Shown: positions 26,366-34,340, counted from the stretch's first letter. The stretch: DNA of 64,000 nucleotides from Solobacterium sp. (GCA_015256455.1 JABZMB010000001.1:1-64000); one strand, 5' to 3'. Translations and numbers: made by a program. The notes: generated by a model from the letters alone, not told the origin.

Positions 26366-26425
26366 ATGGCTACAAATGATATTATCATATTCACACTTAA
26401 GGTTAGTGCCGGTACAAATGTGTGA
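26366..26425 (+). pseudogene. Truncated reading frame of a lost mobile-element gene (19 codons)
   Basis: A near-ideal AGGAGG site 6 bases before an ATG drives only 19 codons (MATNDIIIFTLKVSAGTNV), then a stop. The strong translation start with no gene behind it, right after the repeat array, suggests the 5' end of a deleted or decayed transposase-like gene, but the peptide is too short to assign. The following 170 bases (26426-26596) hold no reading frame I can support, only a CATACTA/TAGTATG inverted repeat near 26535-26552. Confidence 0.35.
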
Positions 26426-26596
26426 ACGATACATATAAATTAAAAGTTAAATTGCAGATAAAGCCATTTTGATATTATAAAGATTCCTTCCAACACCGAT
26501 TGGAAATAAAGATATATAGAAACTGCCTATATGACATACTAATGAGATAGTATGAGACAGTAATTAATAAATTGTAATCATCTAAAGCTTCCTAAC

Positions 26597-26647
26597 AAAA
26601 AGAATGACTACATCAGAATGCCACTACTAGCACTCTATAGTCATCCT
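26597..26647 (-). terminator. Intrinsic terminator downstream of the 85-residue gene
   Basis: On the minus strand TGACTA...TAGTCA enclose an inner GAGTGC/GCATTC stem and are followed by TTCTTTTTG. It lies 43 bases past the stop codon of the small gene at 26690. Confidence 0.6.
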
Positions 26648-26689
26648 ATTTTACGATTCAAAACCCATTACTAATTTTAGAGCGGGGGT

Positions 26690-26947
26690 TTAATGAAACC
26701 CCCGACTGATTTTACTTAAGCGTTTTCTCATCTTCTGATTGAAGATATCATTGATAATTTTGCTGAGTTGTTCCTTTAGTTCACCCTCTAATACATCACA
26801 CTGTTCTGCTTGGGCATATAGTTCTGGGTGTTCCTTCGCAATTTTAGCCACTGTATCCTTTGTGGCGTGTCCTCTTACAAAAAATGGAATCTTATGCATT
26901 ACCTCATCAGGTACTAATGCAATAATCATTTTTGCTGTCTTATCCAT
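26690..26947 (-). CDS. Unknown small helical protein, 85 residues
   Basis: No family is recognised. The product looks soluble and mostly helical (DKTAKMIIALVPDEVMHKIPFF at the start, EGELKEQLSKIINDIF near the end) with a basic tail KMRKRLSKISRGFH. A GGAGTG site precedes the ATG. The stop codon lies in the loop-side arm of a GC-rich hairpin, CGGGGGTTT with AAACCCCCG (26683-26704), followed further on by a proper terminator. The reading frame, ribosome site and terminator support a real gene. Confidence 0.6.
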   Translation of the reverse strand: MDKTAKMIIALVPDEVMHKIPFFVRGHATKDTVAKIAKEHPELYAQAEQCDVLEGELKEQLSKIINDIFNQKMRKRLSKISRGFH

Positions 26948-27027
26948 CTTGATTACACTCCTATCTGTTTCAAATGAAACTGTGGTTTATTATACTCCAA
27001 TTTCACTATGATGCACGTTTACTGCTT

Positions 27028-27053
27028 CAAAAAAAGCGGAGATATTCCGCTTA
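27028..27053 (-). terminator. Terminator of the GT2 gene
   Basis: AGCGGA and TCCGCT form a stem on the minus strand followed by seven T. The stop codon of the glycosyltransferase overlaps its 5' edge. Confidence 0.85.
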
Positions 27054-28079
27054 GTTAAACCCATATAGTTTTTGCGCAAGCTTATAAATTGCAAGCAATG
27101 CACTCTGACCAAACTTACCTGGAAGGTTTACCGCTCTACCAACGAAGGAATAACGCACCTTCTGATAAATCTCTGCATCTTTTTCCTGCATATACTTCCA
27201 TAAATCTTCTTTCATCGCAAGATGTTCTGGTGTACCAGATAATGTCGCAAGAACTGAAGTAATTGCGGAGATAATCTCTAAGTAAGAATACATATACTCC
27301 GTGCAGTTAGGAATAGACTTATCATACGCACTGAGCGTATCAATCATAATCTTGTTTACACGTAACTGTTGGTCTAGTCTCTTAATCATTACCTTTTCAT
27401 TTACAGATTGATCATCACGACCAATGAAGTAATGATAAAGATTAATATCTAAGTAATAGAGCTTCTTTACAAATGGTAGAGGTTTAAATACATAGATATT
27501 ATCTACATAGAATGTATGCTTAGGTAATACCAACTGACTTTCACGCAACACTTCTGTACGATATACGCACGCATGCATGGTCATATACTTACCTGGAGGC
27601 ATCTTCTTTACATCCTGCCAAGTAAATGTACGGTTAAGCGGTAAATAACCCTTATAGTTAATTACCTTCTTATGCTTAACACCTACCTTGTCATAGATAT
27701 AGTTACATAATACTAAGTCAGGAACATTTACAGCATCTTCACCACTATTACTAAACATTTCTAGTTTTTCAAGTAATGTTGCAAGTGCTTCTTCACCAAC
27801 CCAGTCATCACTATCTACAACTTTGAAGAATACACCAGTCGCATTCTTAATACCTGTATTTACAGCTTCCCCATGTCCACCATTCTCTTGGTGTACAGCT
27901 TTAACAATCGTCGGATATTTTTCAGCTAGGCGATCAGCGATAGCTGCAGTATCATCCTTAGAACCATCATTTACGATAATAATTTCAACTTTTTCACCAC
28001 CAGTTAATAATGTCTCTACACAGTGTTCCATATAGTCCTGTGAGTTATAACATGGTACGGCAATACTCAATATCTTCAT
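27051..28079 (-). CDS. Family 2 glycosyltransferase
   Basis: The 342-residue protein is a GT-A fold family 2 glycosyltransferase: LSIAVPCYNSQDYMEHCVETLL at the N-terminus, the sugar-nucleotide site EIIIVNDGSKDDT, ENGGHGEAVNTGI, and the metal-binding motif VVDSDDW around residue 95. There is no membrane helix, so it acts from the cytoplasm. The ATG at 28079 has an AGGTGG site; the longer frame starts with GTG. It is a single gene. Sugar donor and acceptor are unknown; cell-wall or capsule glycans are the usual targets. Confidence 0.88.
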   Translation of the reverse strand: MKILSIAVPCYNSQDYMEHCVETLLTGGEKVEIIIVNDGSKDDTAAIADRLAEKYPTIVKAVHQENGGHGEAVNTGIKNATGVFFKVVDSDDWVGEEALATLLEKLEMFSNSGEDAVNVPDLVLCNYIYDKVGVKHKKVINYKGYLPLNRTFTWQDVKKMPPGKYMTMHACVYRTEVLRESQLVLPKHTFYVDNIYVFKPLPFVKKLYYLDINLYHYFIGRDDQSVNEKVMIKRLDQQLRVNKIMIDTLSAYDKSIPNCTEYMYSYLEIISAITSVLATLSGTPEHLAMKEDLWKYMQEKDAEIYQKVRYSFVGRAVNLPGKFGQSALLAIYKLAQKLYGFN

Positions 28080-28156
28080 AATTACCACCTATCTATCGTT
28101 ACTATTGTAATATGAAAAAAATAATTCGGCTACTACCGTATGTCACATGATCATTA

Positions 28157-28187
28157 AAAAAAACGACATCAATCATCGATGCCGTTT
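28157..28187 (-). terminator. Terminator of the second SemiSWEET gene
   Basis: On the minus strand AACGGCATC and GATGTCGTT pair (one G-U) around a 7-base loop and are followed by a T run. Confidence 0.75.
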
Positions 28188-28226
28188 TATAACGTTGTAT
28201 AAAATTTATACGCTGGATAATGCATA

Positions 28227-28487
28227 TTATAGAGCTGTTATGAATGTTAAGAATCCTAACACAACTCCAAATGCATTTGGGATAATTAATATATAGTCTT
28301 TCTTTGGTTCCTTAGTCCAACCATAAATAACCCAAATCAAGCAGGAAACAGCAGCTGTAAGTGGTTGATGTGGTTGTCCCTTTATACCATTTAAGTTTGC
28401 GATAATCTGTGGGATATAAGTGATGAAAACGAAGATTCCAACAAATGCACCAATTGATCCTACGATCGTATTTATTTTCTTTTTCAT
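28227..28487 (-). CDS. SemiSWEET-type sugar transporter (PQ-loop family), copy 2
   Basis: The 86-residue protein has three hydrophobic helices and the proline-glutamine motif in FITYIPQIIANLNG, as in copy 1 near 1 kb. The two copies share the loop NLNGxK, the helix-2 pattern QPxxAAxxCxxWVxYG and the C-terminal end FxTFITAL/AAITAL. It would work as a homodimer or, possibly, pair with copy 1. It has its own terminator and no linked genes, so the sugar is unknown. Confidence 0.85.
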   Translation of the reverse strand: MKKKINTIVGSIGAFVGIFVFITYIPQIIANLNGIKGQPHQPLTAAVSCLIWVIYGWTKEPKKDYILIIPNAFGVVLGFLTFITAL

Positions 28488-28588
28488 ATCATTTAACTCC
28501 TTTCGACAATTTACCCTATTCTAAACGAAAATTCCAGATCATGTCAAATGATATACGGTCATTTCACATAGTTTTCATAAATTAAATA

Positions 28589-28622
28589 CAAAAAATAACG
28601 GCATCAATCACTGATGTCGCTA
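28589..28622 (-). terminator. Terminator at the end of the CDF remnant
   Basis: GACATCA and TGATGCC-type arms flank a short loop and are followed by TTATTTTTT on the minus strand. The remnant's stop codon lies within the hairpin. Confidence 0.5.
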
Positions 28623-28780
28623 TCTAAAGTTGTTGTAAATCGGTAATCAGGATAACATTCCTGTATATCCTGAACAATGCGTTTATATAGTGCTTCACGA
28701 TCATCACAATTAAAGTCAATACCGATATCAAAACGTATCTCATTTCCCTGTACAAAGAAACCATGCATATGTATAACATG
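28604..28780 (-). pseudogene. Remnant of a cation diffusion facilitator (CDF) transporter, C-terminal part
   Basis: Translating the minus strand gives HMHGFFVQGNEIRFDIGIDF, then DDREALYKRIVQDIQECYPD, then TTTLDSDISD and a stop. This is the cytoplasmic C-terminal domain of CDF (FieF-like) metal transporters, which run HGxxV..IxFDxxxDF...YPdY.f.itlD.D.SD. No start, no membrane domain and an in-frame stop (just upstream, with ALASV before it) remain, so the first roughly 250 residues are lost. The terminator survives. It appears to be a deletion scar between the SemiSWEET and ogt genes. Confidence 0.72.
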
Positions 28781-28828
28781 TCATACACTAGCAAGAGCCC
28801 AAAATCATTCTAATTTACATCATTAGCA

Positions 28829-29332
28829 TCATTGGAAAACTGTTAATTCTTCGTGCTGTAATAACCAAGTTTTTCTATCTAGCCCTCCAGCATACCCATG
28901 TAGATTACCATCTTTTCCAATCACGCGGTGACATGGAATGATAATTGATATTGGATTATGCCCAATAGCTGTTCCAACTGCTTGATTTGACATGGAAGCT
29001 TTTCCTAATTTCGTGCAAACCAGTTCTTTGATATCACTATAGGTTCTTGTTTGACCATAAGGAATCGCTAATAAACATTCCCATACAGCTTGCTGAAATT
29101 TAGTGCCCTTAGGAGAAAGCTTTAGATTCATTTTAGGATGTTTTCCTTGGAAGTATTCATCTAACCACTGTATCGTTTTTGTTGCAGTTTGCGAAATAAC
29201 TTTCGTAAATTTCCCTTTTACATTTGCCCTATCATATTTTTGTCCATCAAACCATAAGCCGATTAGCGTATCATTTTCGATTGCAATCGTGATATCCCCT
29301 AACACAGATTTATATTTAACAAATTCAACCAT
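28829..29332 (-). CDS. ogt: Methylated-DNA--protein-cysteine methyltransferase
   Basis: This protein repairs O6-methylguanine by moving the methyl group to its own cysteine. The 167-residue product has the helix-turn-helix segment FQQAVWECLLAIPYGQTRTYS, the arginine-finger region AVGTAIGHNPISI, and the acceptor cysteine in IIPCHRVIGKDG. The GYAGGLDRK motif closes the active site. Length and order fit Ogt, without the AraC-like domain of Ada. It is single. Confidence 0.93.
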   Translation of the reverse strand: MVEFVKYKSVLGDITIAIENDTLIGLWFDGQKYDRANVKGKFTKVISQTATKTIQWLDEYFQGKHPKMNLKLSPKGTKFQQAVWECLLAIPYGQTRTYSDIKELVCTKLGKASMSNQAVGTAIGHNPISIIIPCHRVIGKDGNLHGYAGGLDRKTWLLQHEELTVFQ

Positions 29333-29428
29333 AGTTCACTTCCCTTCCTTGCGATTATATATCAAAACTTCATAATTAGACCACAGCCTCATATTCAAGT
29401 ATAATAGTAACGCTAGGAGATGATACTT

Positions 29429-31234
29429 ATGTCACTTTCTGAATACACATTAGCTCGTAAAAAAGGCAAAGCAGATAAAGGAACATTAACTGTTTTAGAT
29501 AACAGTATTTTTAGTGATTTACCAAAAGTATATGTAGGAATCCTAGAAATTCCTTTAGATCTTGTGGTGGGTACAATTACTTCCTCAAGAGCCACATCCT
29601 TCACAGAGAATTGGATGCCAACTTTAGATGACGATACCGAATTTGCGGCTAAGTGGTCAAGACTCTATGATGCGCAAATCGAAGAAGGTATTCGCGAACC
29701 AATTCAAGTATATGAATACATGCATGCATTCTACGTCAAAGAAGGTAATAAACGTGTATCTGTATTAAAATACTTGCAAGCTCCTTCTATCATGGCAGAA
29801 ATCACTCGTATTATACCTGCACCTAATGATTCACAAGAAATGCAGGTATACGAAGAATTCTTAAGATTCCAAAAAGTCACAAATTTATATACACCATGCT
29901 TTACAATTCCTGGAAGTTATCAACTTCTAGCGGATATGCTAGGACAAAACCTTGAAACACCATGGCCACAGGACTTAGTTCATACTTTCCAAGGTGCTTT
30001 CTATCGTTTCGAACTAGTCACAAAGGATATTACACAAAATCAACCATCCTTTAATATCTCAGATGCCTTCTTAATCTATCTATCGATTTTTACATTTGAT
30101 AGTTTGTTAGATAAAAATAGAATGATTCTACGCCATCGTATTGAGCGTATTTTAAAAGAATTCAATCGTAGCGAAAGTAATGTGAGTCTCGAATATAAAG
30201 CAAAGGAAAAATCACAATCAATCCTTTCTCTACTCAACTTCCGTAAACAATATTATTCTGAACGCGACCCACTCACGATTGCTTTCTTATATCCATCTAA
30301 CGATTTGAATAATTTACAAACAGCCGTAATGGAATGTGGCAGAACCTATCTAAATAACCGTTATGAAGGTGTCCTCAATACCACTGCTTATACAGGTTGT
30401 TCCGACACAAAAACAACAGAACAAATCATCCATCAAGCATGTCAAAACCATGAGTGGATTATTACCACAAGTCCACTCTTATTAAAAGATACATTAAAAG
30501 CAGCGACAGACTATCCTGATCATAAGTTTATGAATCACTGTACACCTCTTGTATCACATATTATCAACACCTACGCATTACGTAGTTATGAGTTATTCTT
30601 CTTAACGGGTATCTTAGCAGGTATGATACATGACGAGCGTCTTATTGGCTATTTACCATATGATAATGAAGTATCTGTCATTGAACTCAATGCCTTCGCA
30701 CTTGGCGTATCCTGGACTTCTCCAGATGCCAAAGTACATATCTTAAAAGAACCATGTCAAAATGCAATCATCATGGATAATCGTTCTACAACACATAAGC
30801 CAGGTTTATACCGATTCAGAGAATCGCAAGAAGAATGTCTAGCAGCACCTATTTATAACTGGTCGCTCTTCTATGATTTACTTGTTCAGGATATTTTGAC
30901 ACACAAGGAAATTAGTGAACAGAGCTATTGGTTAGGTTTATCTTCAGGTTCAGAAGAACTCTATCTACCATCTTCCACATCTGCTGCGATTTTACGTAGT
31001 ATGAATCACTTTATTACCGCAATCAAAGAAGGTACTATCGTTCCATTTACCGGTCCAATTGAAACCCGTACCGGCAAGCAAATTGTAGAAGCAGATAGTA
31101 GCTTACAACCATTAGATATTATTCGTATCAACTGGTTAAACAATAATATTGTTGGAGAACTTTCTTCTAACAATATCCCACGAGATGAATTAACGGAGAT
31201 TAAAACAACAGATGAAAATTCTAGTCATAAGTGA
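29429..31234 (+). CDS. Cytosolic ParB-like plus BMP-domain protein of unknown role
   Basis: This 601-residue protein has no signal peptide or membrane helix. Residues about 30-120 look like a ParB/Srx-type domain: IPLDLVVGTI, then EPIQVYEYMHAFYVKEGNKR and VSVLKYL. Residues about 285-470 look like the BMP/PnrA nucleoside-binding fold of ABC lipoproteins (DPLTIAFLYPSND, YELFFLTGILAGMI, RLIGYLPYDNEVSVIELNAF). I use the ATG at 29429, 9 bases after AGGAG; an ATG at 29420 touches the ribosome site. It overlaps the metallophosphoesterase gene by 23 bases. A cytosolic BMP domain suggests sensing rather than transport; that is inference. Confidence 0.72.
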   Translation: MSLSEYTLARKKGKADKGTLTVLDNSIFSDLPKVYVGILEIPLDLVVGTITSSRATSFTENWMPTLDDDTEFAAKWSRLYDAQIEEGIREPIQVYEYMHAFYVKEGNKRVSVLKYLQAPSIMAEITRIIPAPNDSQEMQVYEEFLRFQKVTNLYTPCFTIPGSYQLLADMLGQNLETPWPQDLVHTFQGAFYRFELVTKDITQNQPSFNISDAFLIYLSIFTFDSLLDKNRMILRHRIERILKEFNRSESNVSLEYKAKEKSQSILSLLNFRKQYYSERDPLTIAFLYPSNDLNNLQTAVMECGRTYLNNRYEGVLNTTAYTGCSDTKTTEQIIHQACQNHEWIITTSPLLLKDTLKAATDYPDHKFMNHCTPLVSHIINTYALRSYELFFLTGILAGMIHDERLIGYLPYDNEVSVIELNAFALGVSWTSPDAKVHILKEPCQNAIIMDNRSTTHKPGLYRFRESQEECLAAPIYNWSLFYDLLVQDILTHKEISEQSYWLGLSSGSEELYLPSSTSAAILRSMNHFITAIKEGTIVPFTGPIETRTGKQIVEADSSLQPLDIIRINWLNNNIVGELSSNNIPRDELTEIKTTDENSSHK

Positions 31235-31859
31235 TCAAGTAGATCCATATCTATATGATTACTACACACCAAATAAATTAAAAGATATCGATCTGATTAT
31301 CTCCTGTGGAGATTTACCAGCAAGATACCTTGAATTCCTTGTGACAGTCGCAAATAAACCACTCTTCTACGTTCATGGCAATCACGATACAGCATACCTA
31401 CGCCACGCGCCAGAAGGATGTGTCGATATCGATGGTCGAGTGTATGAATACAAGGGATTGCGTATTGCCGGTTTAGGTGGATGTATGAAGTACAATGACT
31501 CTCCATTCATGTATACTGAATCTGAAATGCAAAAACGCATCAACAAACTCAAACCAAGCCTTTGGATTTCCAAAGGCGTAGATATCCTAGTCACACACGC
31601 ACCTGCAGAAGGATATGGTGATATGGATGATTTACCACATAGAGGTTATGCATGTTTCAATGAACTACTAGATAAATATAAACCTGCATACATGGTACAT
31701 GGACATGTACACCAAGAGTATGGACAATTCCAAAGAGAGCTTATCCACGCAAGTGGTACGAAGATTGTGAATGGTTATCAAAAGGCAATCATTGAAGTAG
31801 AACCACCTGCACATACAGAGAAGTCATTCCTCTATCCATACTTTGTCACAAAATTCTAA
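31212..31859 (+). CDS. Calcineurin-like metallophosphoesterase
   Basis: The 215-residue enzyme has the dimetal site of the calcineurin-like superfamily: a modified first motif (ISDQVDPYLY rather than DxHG), then IISCGDLPARY, FYVHGNHD, LVTHAPAEGYGD and HGHVHQEYG. Members act as phosphodiesterases or phosphatases on nucleotides or nucleic acids. The start codon lies 23 bases inside the BMP-domain gene, so the two are translationally coupled and probably act together. A terminator follows directly. Confidence 0.85.
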   Translation: MKILVISDQVDPYLYDYYTPNKLKDIDLIISCGDLPARYLEFLVTVANKPLFYVHGNHDTAYLRHAPEGCVDIDGRVYEYKGLRIAGLGGCMKYNDSPFMYTESEMQKRINKLKPSLWISKGVDILVTHAPAEGYGDMDDLPHRGYACFNELLDKYKPAYMVHGHVHQEYGQFQRELIHASGTKIVNGYQKAIIEVEPPAHTEKSFLYPYFVTKF

Positions 31860-31864
31860 TGATT

Positions 31865-31900
31865 AAAAAATGGTATCCAACACCGGATACCATTTCATTT
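31865..31900. terminator. Bidirectional terminator between the phosphoesterase and S51-peptidase genes
   Basis: AAATGGTATCC and GGATACCATTT form a perfect 11-base-pair stem with A/T runs on both sides. Confidence 0.88.
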
Positions 31901-31908
31901 TATATACA

Positions 31909-32601
31909 TTACTGAACAATTACTCCATCACGAAGAACATCGTATTTACCAATCACTTCTTCTATCTTCTCTTCAGTATCACCAAGTACATAACTGCCAT
32001 CTTCCATTAGATAGAACGTATGTCCTTGGCTATCAGGATAAGTAATATCCTCTAGTAATCTAAAACCATCTACCACTTCATTTTTCCAAGAAGAATAGTG
32101 TGGAAGAATCATCTTCTCTGTTAACCCTAATCCAGGTACAAAACGCTGATACGTTGAATCAATCACTTCACCTTCCAGCTCTGGTTGTGCATAGACAAGC
32201 GTTGCACTATTCATACTACCAGCAGAACTACCGATCCAGATTCCACGAAACTCTTGAAGATGTTTCTTCAAGTCAATCTCTTGGAAGAAAGAATTTTGTG
32301 TCGGAACATGACCACCCATTGCGATAATCAAATCCGCTTTATCGACCAATTCTTTTGTACAGCATGCACTATTACGATCTAGAATATCAAAACCCGATAA
32401 ACTTAAACCATGTTTCTCCATTACATCTATAATCTCTTGTGCATAGCGTCGTGTCTTTTCAATCTCATCAGGTGAAGACGCAACGAGTAATGCATGACAT
32501 GGAAATGATAGATGTTTCAGTAGATCTTCAATCCAACGATATTCATTATGAAGTTCCATCTTTGTATAATCTACTAAACTGCTTAACAAATAATATCTCA
32601 T
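31909..32601 (-). CDS. Peptidase S51-like protein (PepE family)
   Basis: The 230-residue protein has the class I glutamine-amidotransferase-like fold of the S51 family. The serine nucleophile is in WIGSSAGSMNSA, preceded by the loop AMGGHVPTQNSFF, and a histidine follows in ILPHYSSW. PepE-type enzymes cleave Asp-X dipeptides; cyanophycinases share the fold. Its start lies one base after the Sel1 gene stop codon, with no clear Shine-Dalgarno site of its own, so translation is likely coupled. It is last in an xre-sel1-pepE operon. Confidence 0.82.
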   Translation of the reverse strand: MRYYLLSSLVDYTKMELHNEYRWIEDLLKHLSFPCHALLVASSPDEIEKTRRYAQEIIDVMEKHGLSLSGFDILDRNSACCTKELVDKADLIIAMGGHVPTQNSFFQEIDLKKHLQEFRGIWIGSSAGSMNSATLVYAQPELEGEVIDSTYQRFVPGLGLTEKMILPHYSSWKNEVVDGFRLLEDITYPDSQGHTFYLMEDGSYVLGDTEEKIEEVIGKYDVLRDGVIVQ

Positions 32602-32602
32602 A

Positions 32603-33226
32603 CTAATTTAAAAATGACTCATCTTCATCTTCGTCCCAATAAGAATCGAAACAATCTCTCTTTAATATCTCTTCAACTTCTTCTAACATCTTTTCATAGT
32701 AATGACAACCTTGACTAATTTGGAATTCATAGCCTTCTTGTGCACTTCTTAATAGAGTATACGCAACTTCAAAGTCGCCTTCCTCTTCACCAATTGCTAA
32801 GAATTTCTTACCCATCGCAAATAATACACTTGGATACTCTAATTTAGCAGTATCTGGCAATTCGTTTAAAGATTGAAATGCCGTCATGAGATAGTATTCC
32901 GCAATCTCATCATTTTTCTTTACACCCTTACCATGTTCATACATCGTGCTTAACTTATATAAAGCATCTGTATTCTTAAAACGTGCAGCCATCTTAAAAT
33001 ACGCATACGCAAGTTTAAGATCCCTCTTACAACCTCTACCATAGTAATAACAGTAGCCAAGGTTCGCTAGTGATTGAACATTACCCATCGCTGCTGCTAT
33101 ACGATAATATTCAATAGCAGTTTCATACTCCTCATCACGATAGAGTTCAGCACCCCTTGAATTAAAATAGTCACTATTAAAATCTTCTAGTGCCACTTTA
33201 TTCTCATTTTCAAATTCAATTTTCAT
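32603..33226 (-). CDS. Sel1-like/TPR repeat protein
   Basis: The 207-residue protein contains Sel1-like repeats: ALYRDEEYETAIEYYRIAA, then GNVQSLANLGYCYYYGRGC with KRDLKLAYAYFKMAA, then NTDALYKLSTMYEHGKGV with KKNDEIAEYYLMTA. These paired helices usually make a protein-binding solenoid. The C-terminus is very acidic (YWDEDEDES). No enzyme motif or signal peptide is seen. CGAGGAG precedes the ATG. It lies between an Xre regulator and an S51-like peptidase in one operon, so it may connect them as a scaffold; that is inference. Confidence 0.85.
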   Translation of the reverse strand: MKIEFENENKVALEDFNSDYFNSRGAELYRDEEYETAIEYYRIAAAMGNVQSLANLGYCYYYGRGCKRDLKLAYAYFKMAARFKNTDALYKLSTMYEHGKGVKKNDEIAEYYLMTAFQSLNELPDTAKLEYPSVLFAMGKKFLAIGEEEGDFEVAYTLLRSAQEGYEFQISQGCHYYEKMLEEVEEILKRDCFDSYWDEDEDESFLN

Positions 33227-33271
33227 ATTCTAATCTCCTCGTCCAATTTTCAACTAACTTTCTTTACTCAA

Positions 33272-33532
33272 TTATATACCTAGGCATAAAAATAAAGAAG
33301 GCATCTCGTCCATGCAGACCAAGATGTCTTCTACTTGTACATGCAAATATTTACTGAGCGCAAAACAGTTTTCTAATGTTGGTAAACATTCTCCACGTTC
33401 CCACTTGTAAACTGCCTGTACGTCTGAAAAACCAAGGTAATCTGCTAGCTCACTGGTCTTCACTTTACGTTCTTTTCGCAAACGACGAATGTTATCACCA
33501 GTAGCACTTAAACTAACGATAGGATAATTCAT
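33272..33532 (-). CDS. Xre-family transcriptional regulator
   Basis: The 86-residue protein is one HTH_3 domain: IRRLRKERKVKTSELADYLG followed by FSDVQAVYKWERGECLPTLE and NCFALSKYLHV. It starts at MNYPIV behind a strong GGAGGTGAT site; the ATG nine codons upstream contains that site and is rejected. A 22-base palindrome overlaps its promoter, so it probably represses itself. The Sel1-repeat and S51-like genes follow and should share the regulation. Confidence 0.88.
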   Translation of the reverse strand: MNYPIVSLSATGDNIRRLRKERKVKTSELADYLGFSDVQAVYKWERGECLPTLENCFALSKYLHVQVEDILVCMDEMPSLFLCLGI

Positions 33533-33562
33533 AACTCCATCACCTCCAATATATTCCATAAA

Positions 33563-33602
33563 GATGGTATATCAATATACCATCCTTTGATATGCATGTA
33601 AA
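33563..33602 (-). promoter_or_regulatory. Promoter and palindromic operator of the xre operon
   Basis: TTTACA (33597-33602) and TATATT (33574-33579) are 17 bases apart on the minus strand. GATGGTATAT and ATATACCATC form a perfect 10-base inverted repeat with a 2-base spacer (33563-33584) right over the -10 box, the expected place for an autorepressor site. Confidence 0.75.
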
Positions 33603-33649
33603 TACCAATGTGATGTTAAAAGTGAAAACACTGTAATGGGCTTTTATTC

Positions 33650-34262
33650 ACCCTACATCATCATTGCAAAAATATTGTTATCCTACAGAGAGAAAAGAGG
33701 CTGTGCAAGGTTAGCAATTCCCTGCATCTCTTCCCTAGACTTTCATCACGAAGCTCTGGTGGGATTGGTTACCCACACTTTTCACCCAACTCTTCAGCAG
33801 TTTTCCTGACGATCTTCTTGTCATTATAGAACTGTCTCTAGGCTACTAAGAGAATCTTCTTCCATATCTTATACACGAATTTCTTCGCTTCACGACAGAG
33901 TGGATTATTGGCTATTCTTAGGTTTATATATAACGCCAATATATACCTAACTAAGATTTAGGTACTTTATTCAAGTAACCCTCTATTCTTCCACCGATAT
34001 GTATTCTGGACTATATTGCACAATGATGTGTGCCATCTGTTACTTTCAGGAATTGCACCCTTCATCTAGTATTACTACTTCGATGCGGTCAGCCGTAAGA
34101 AAGTATCCTTTCTCTTAGCCCCGAGCTTTATTCCAGATACCCCAGCAGGTTGAGTAAACCCTCTACACCGGGATATTACAGTATCTTCACTTTTGACACC
34201 ATCTTTCTTGGTACAGTTATTATTCTACCTAGCGCAACCATCATCTACAATGAACCTGTAGT
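33650..34262 (-). ncRNA. Probable large structured RNA, unassigned class
   Basis: About 600 bases hold no reading frame of 60 codons in any frame and are more GC-rich than the flanks. Read on the minus strand, many hairpins with purine-rich loops follow each other: CUACA/UGUAG, AGAGAAAG/CUUUCUU, GCACA/UGUGC, UACCUAA/UUAGGUA, a closing pair UAUUGGC/GCCAAUA, and GUGGG/CCCAC. The sequence near each end (UCAUUG and CAAUGA) can also pair. The strand is chosen from the purine-rich loops. Large Firmicutes RNAs such as ROOL or GOLLD, or a decayed self-splicing intron, are possible; rnpB, tmRNA and SRP RNA motifs are not seen. A promoter and the exact ends are uncertain. Confidence 0.5.
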
Positions 34263-34278
34263 TTAATTTTTATTACAA

Positions 34279-34318
34279 GCAAGATACTTGCAAGTTTGAG
34301 TTAGTTAGCGTAAACTAA
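34279..34318. promoter_or_regulatory. Two palindromes between the RNA block and the small peptide gene
   Basis: GCAAG-ATA-CTTGC (34279-34291) and TTAGTT with AACTAA at a 6-base spacing (34301-34318) lie in the divergent gap. They may be regulator sites. A TTGAGT box with a CATAGA-like -10 box further right could drive the small peptide gene. Confidence 0.35.
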
Positions 34319-34340
34319 TCATAGATGGGAGATGTAGATT

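Noticed and set aside
33650..34262. Group I intron (IStron-like), suggested by AUAUAGUCC on the minus strand
   Set aside because: The matching GACUA side of the P7 helix and the other core elements could not be placed, so I do not call an intron.
33650..34262. RNase P RNA, tmRNA or SRP RNA
   Set aside because: The conserved AGAGGAAAGUCC, the tmRNA tRNA-like ends and the SRP GGAAGC motifs are absent.
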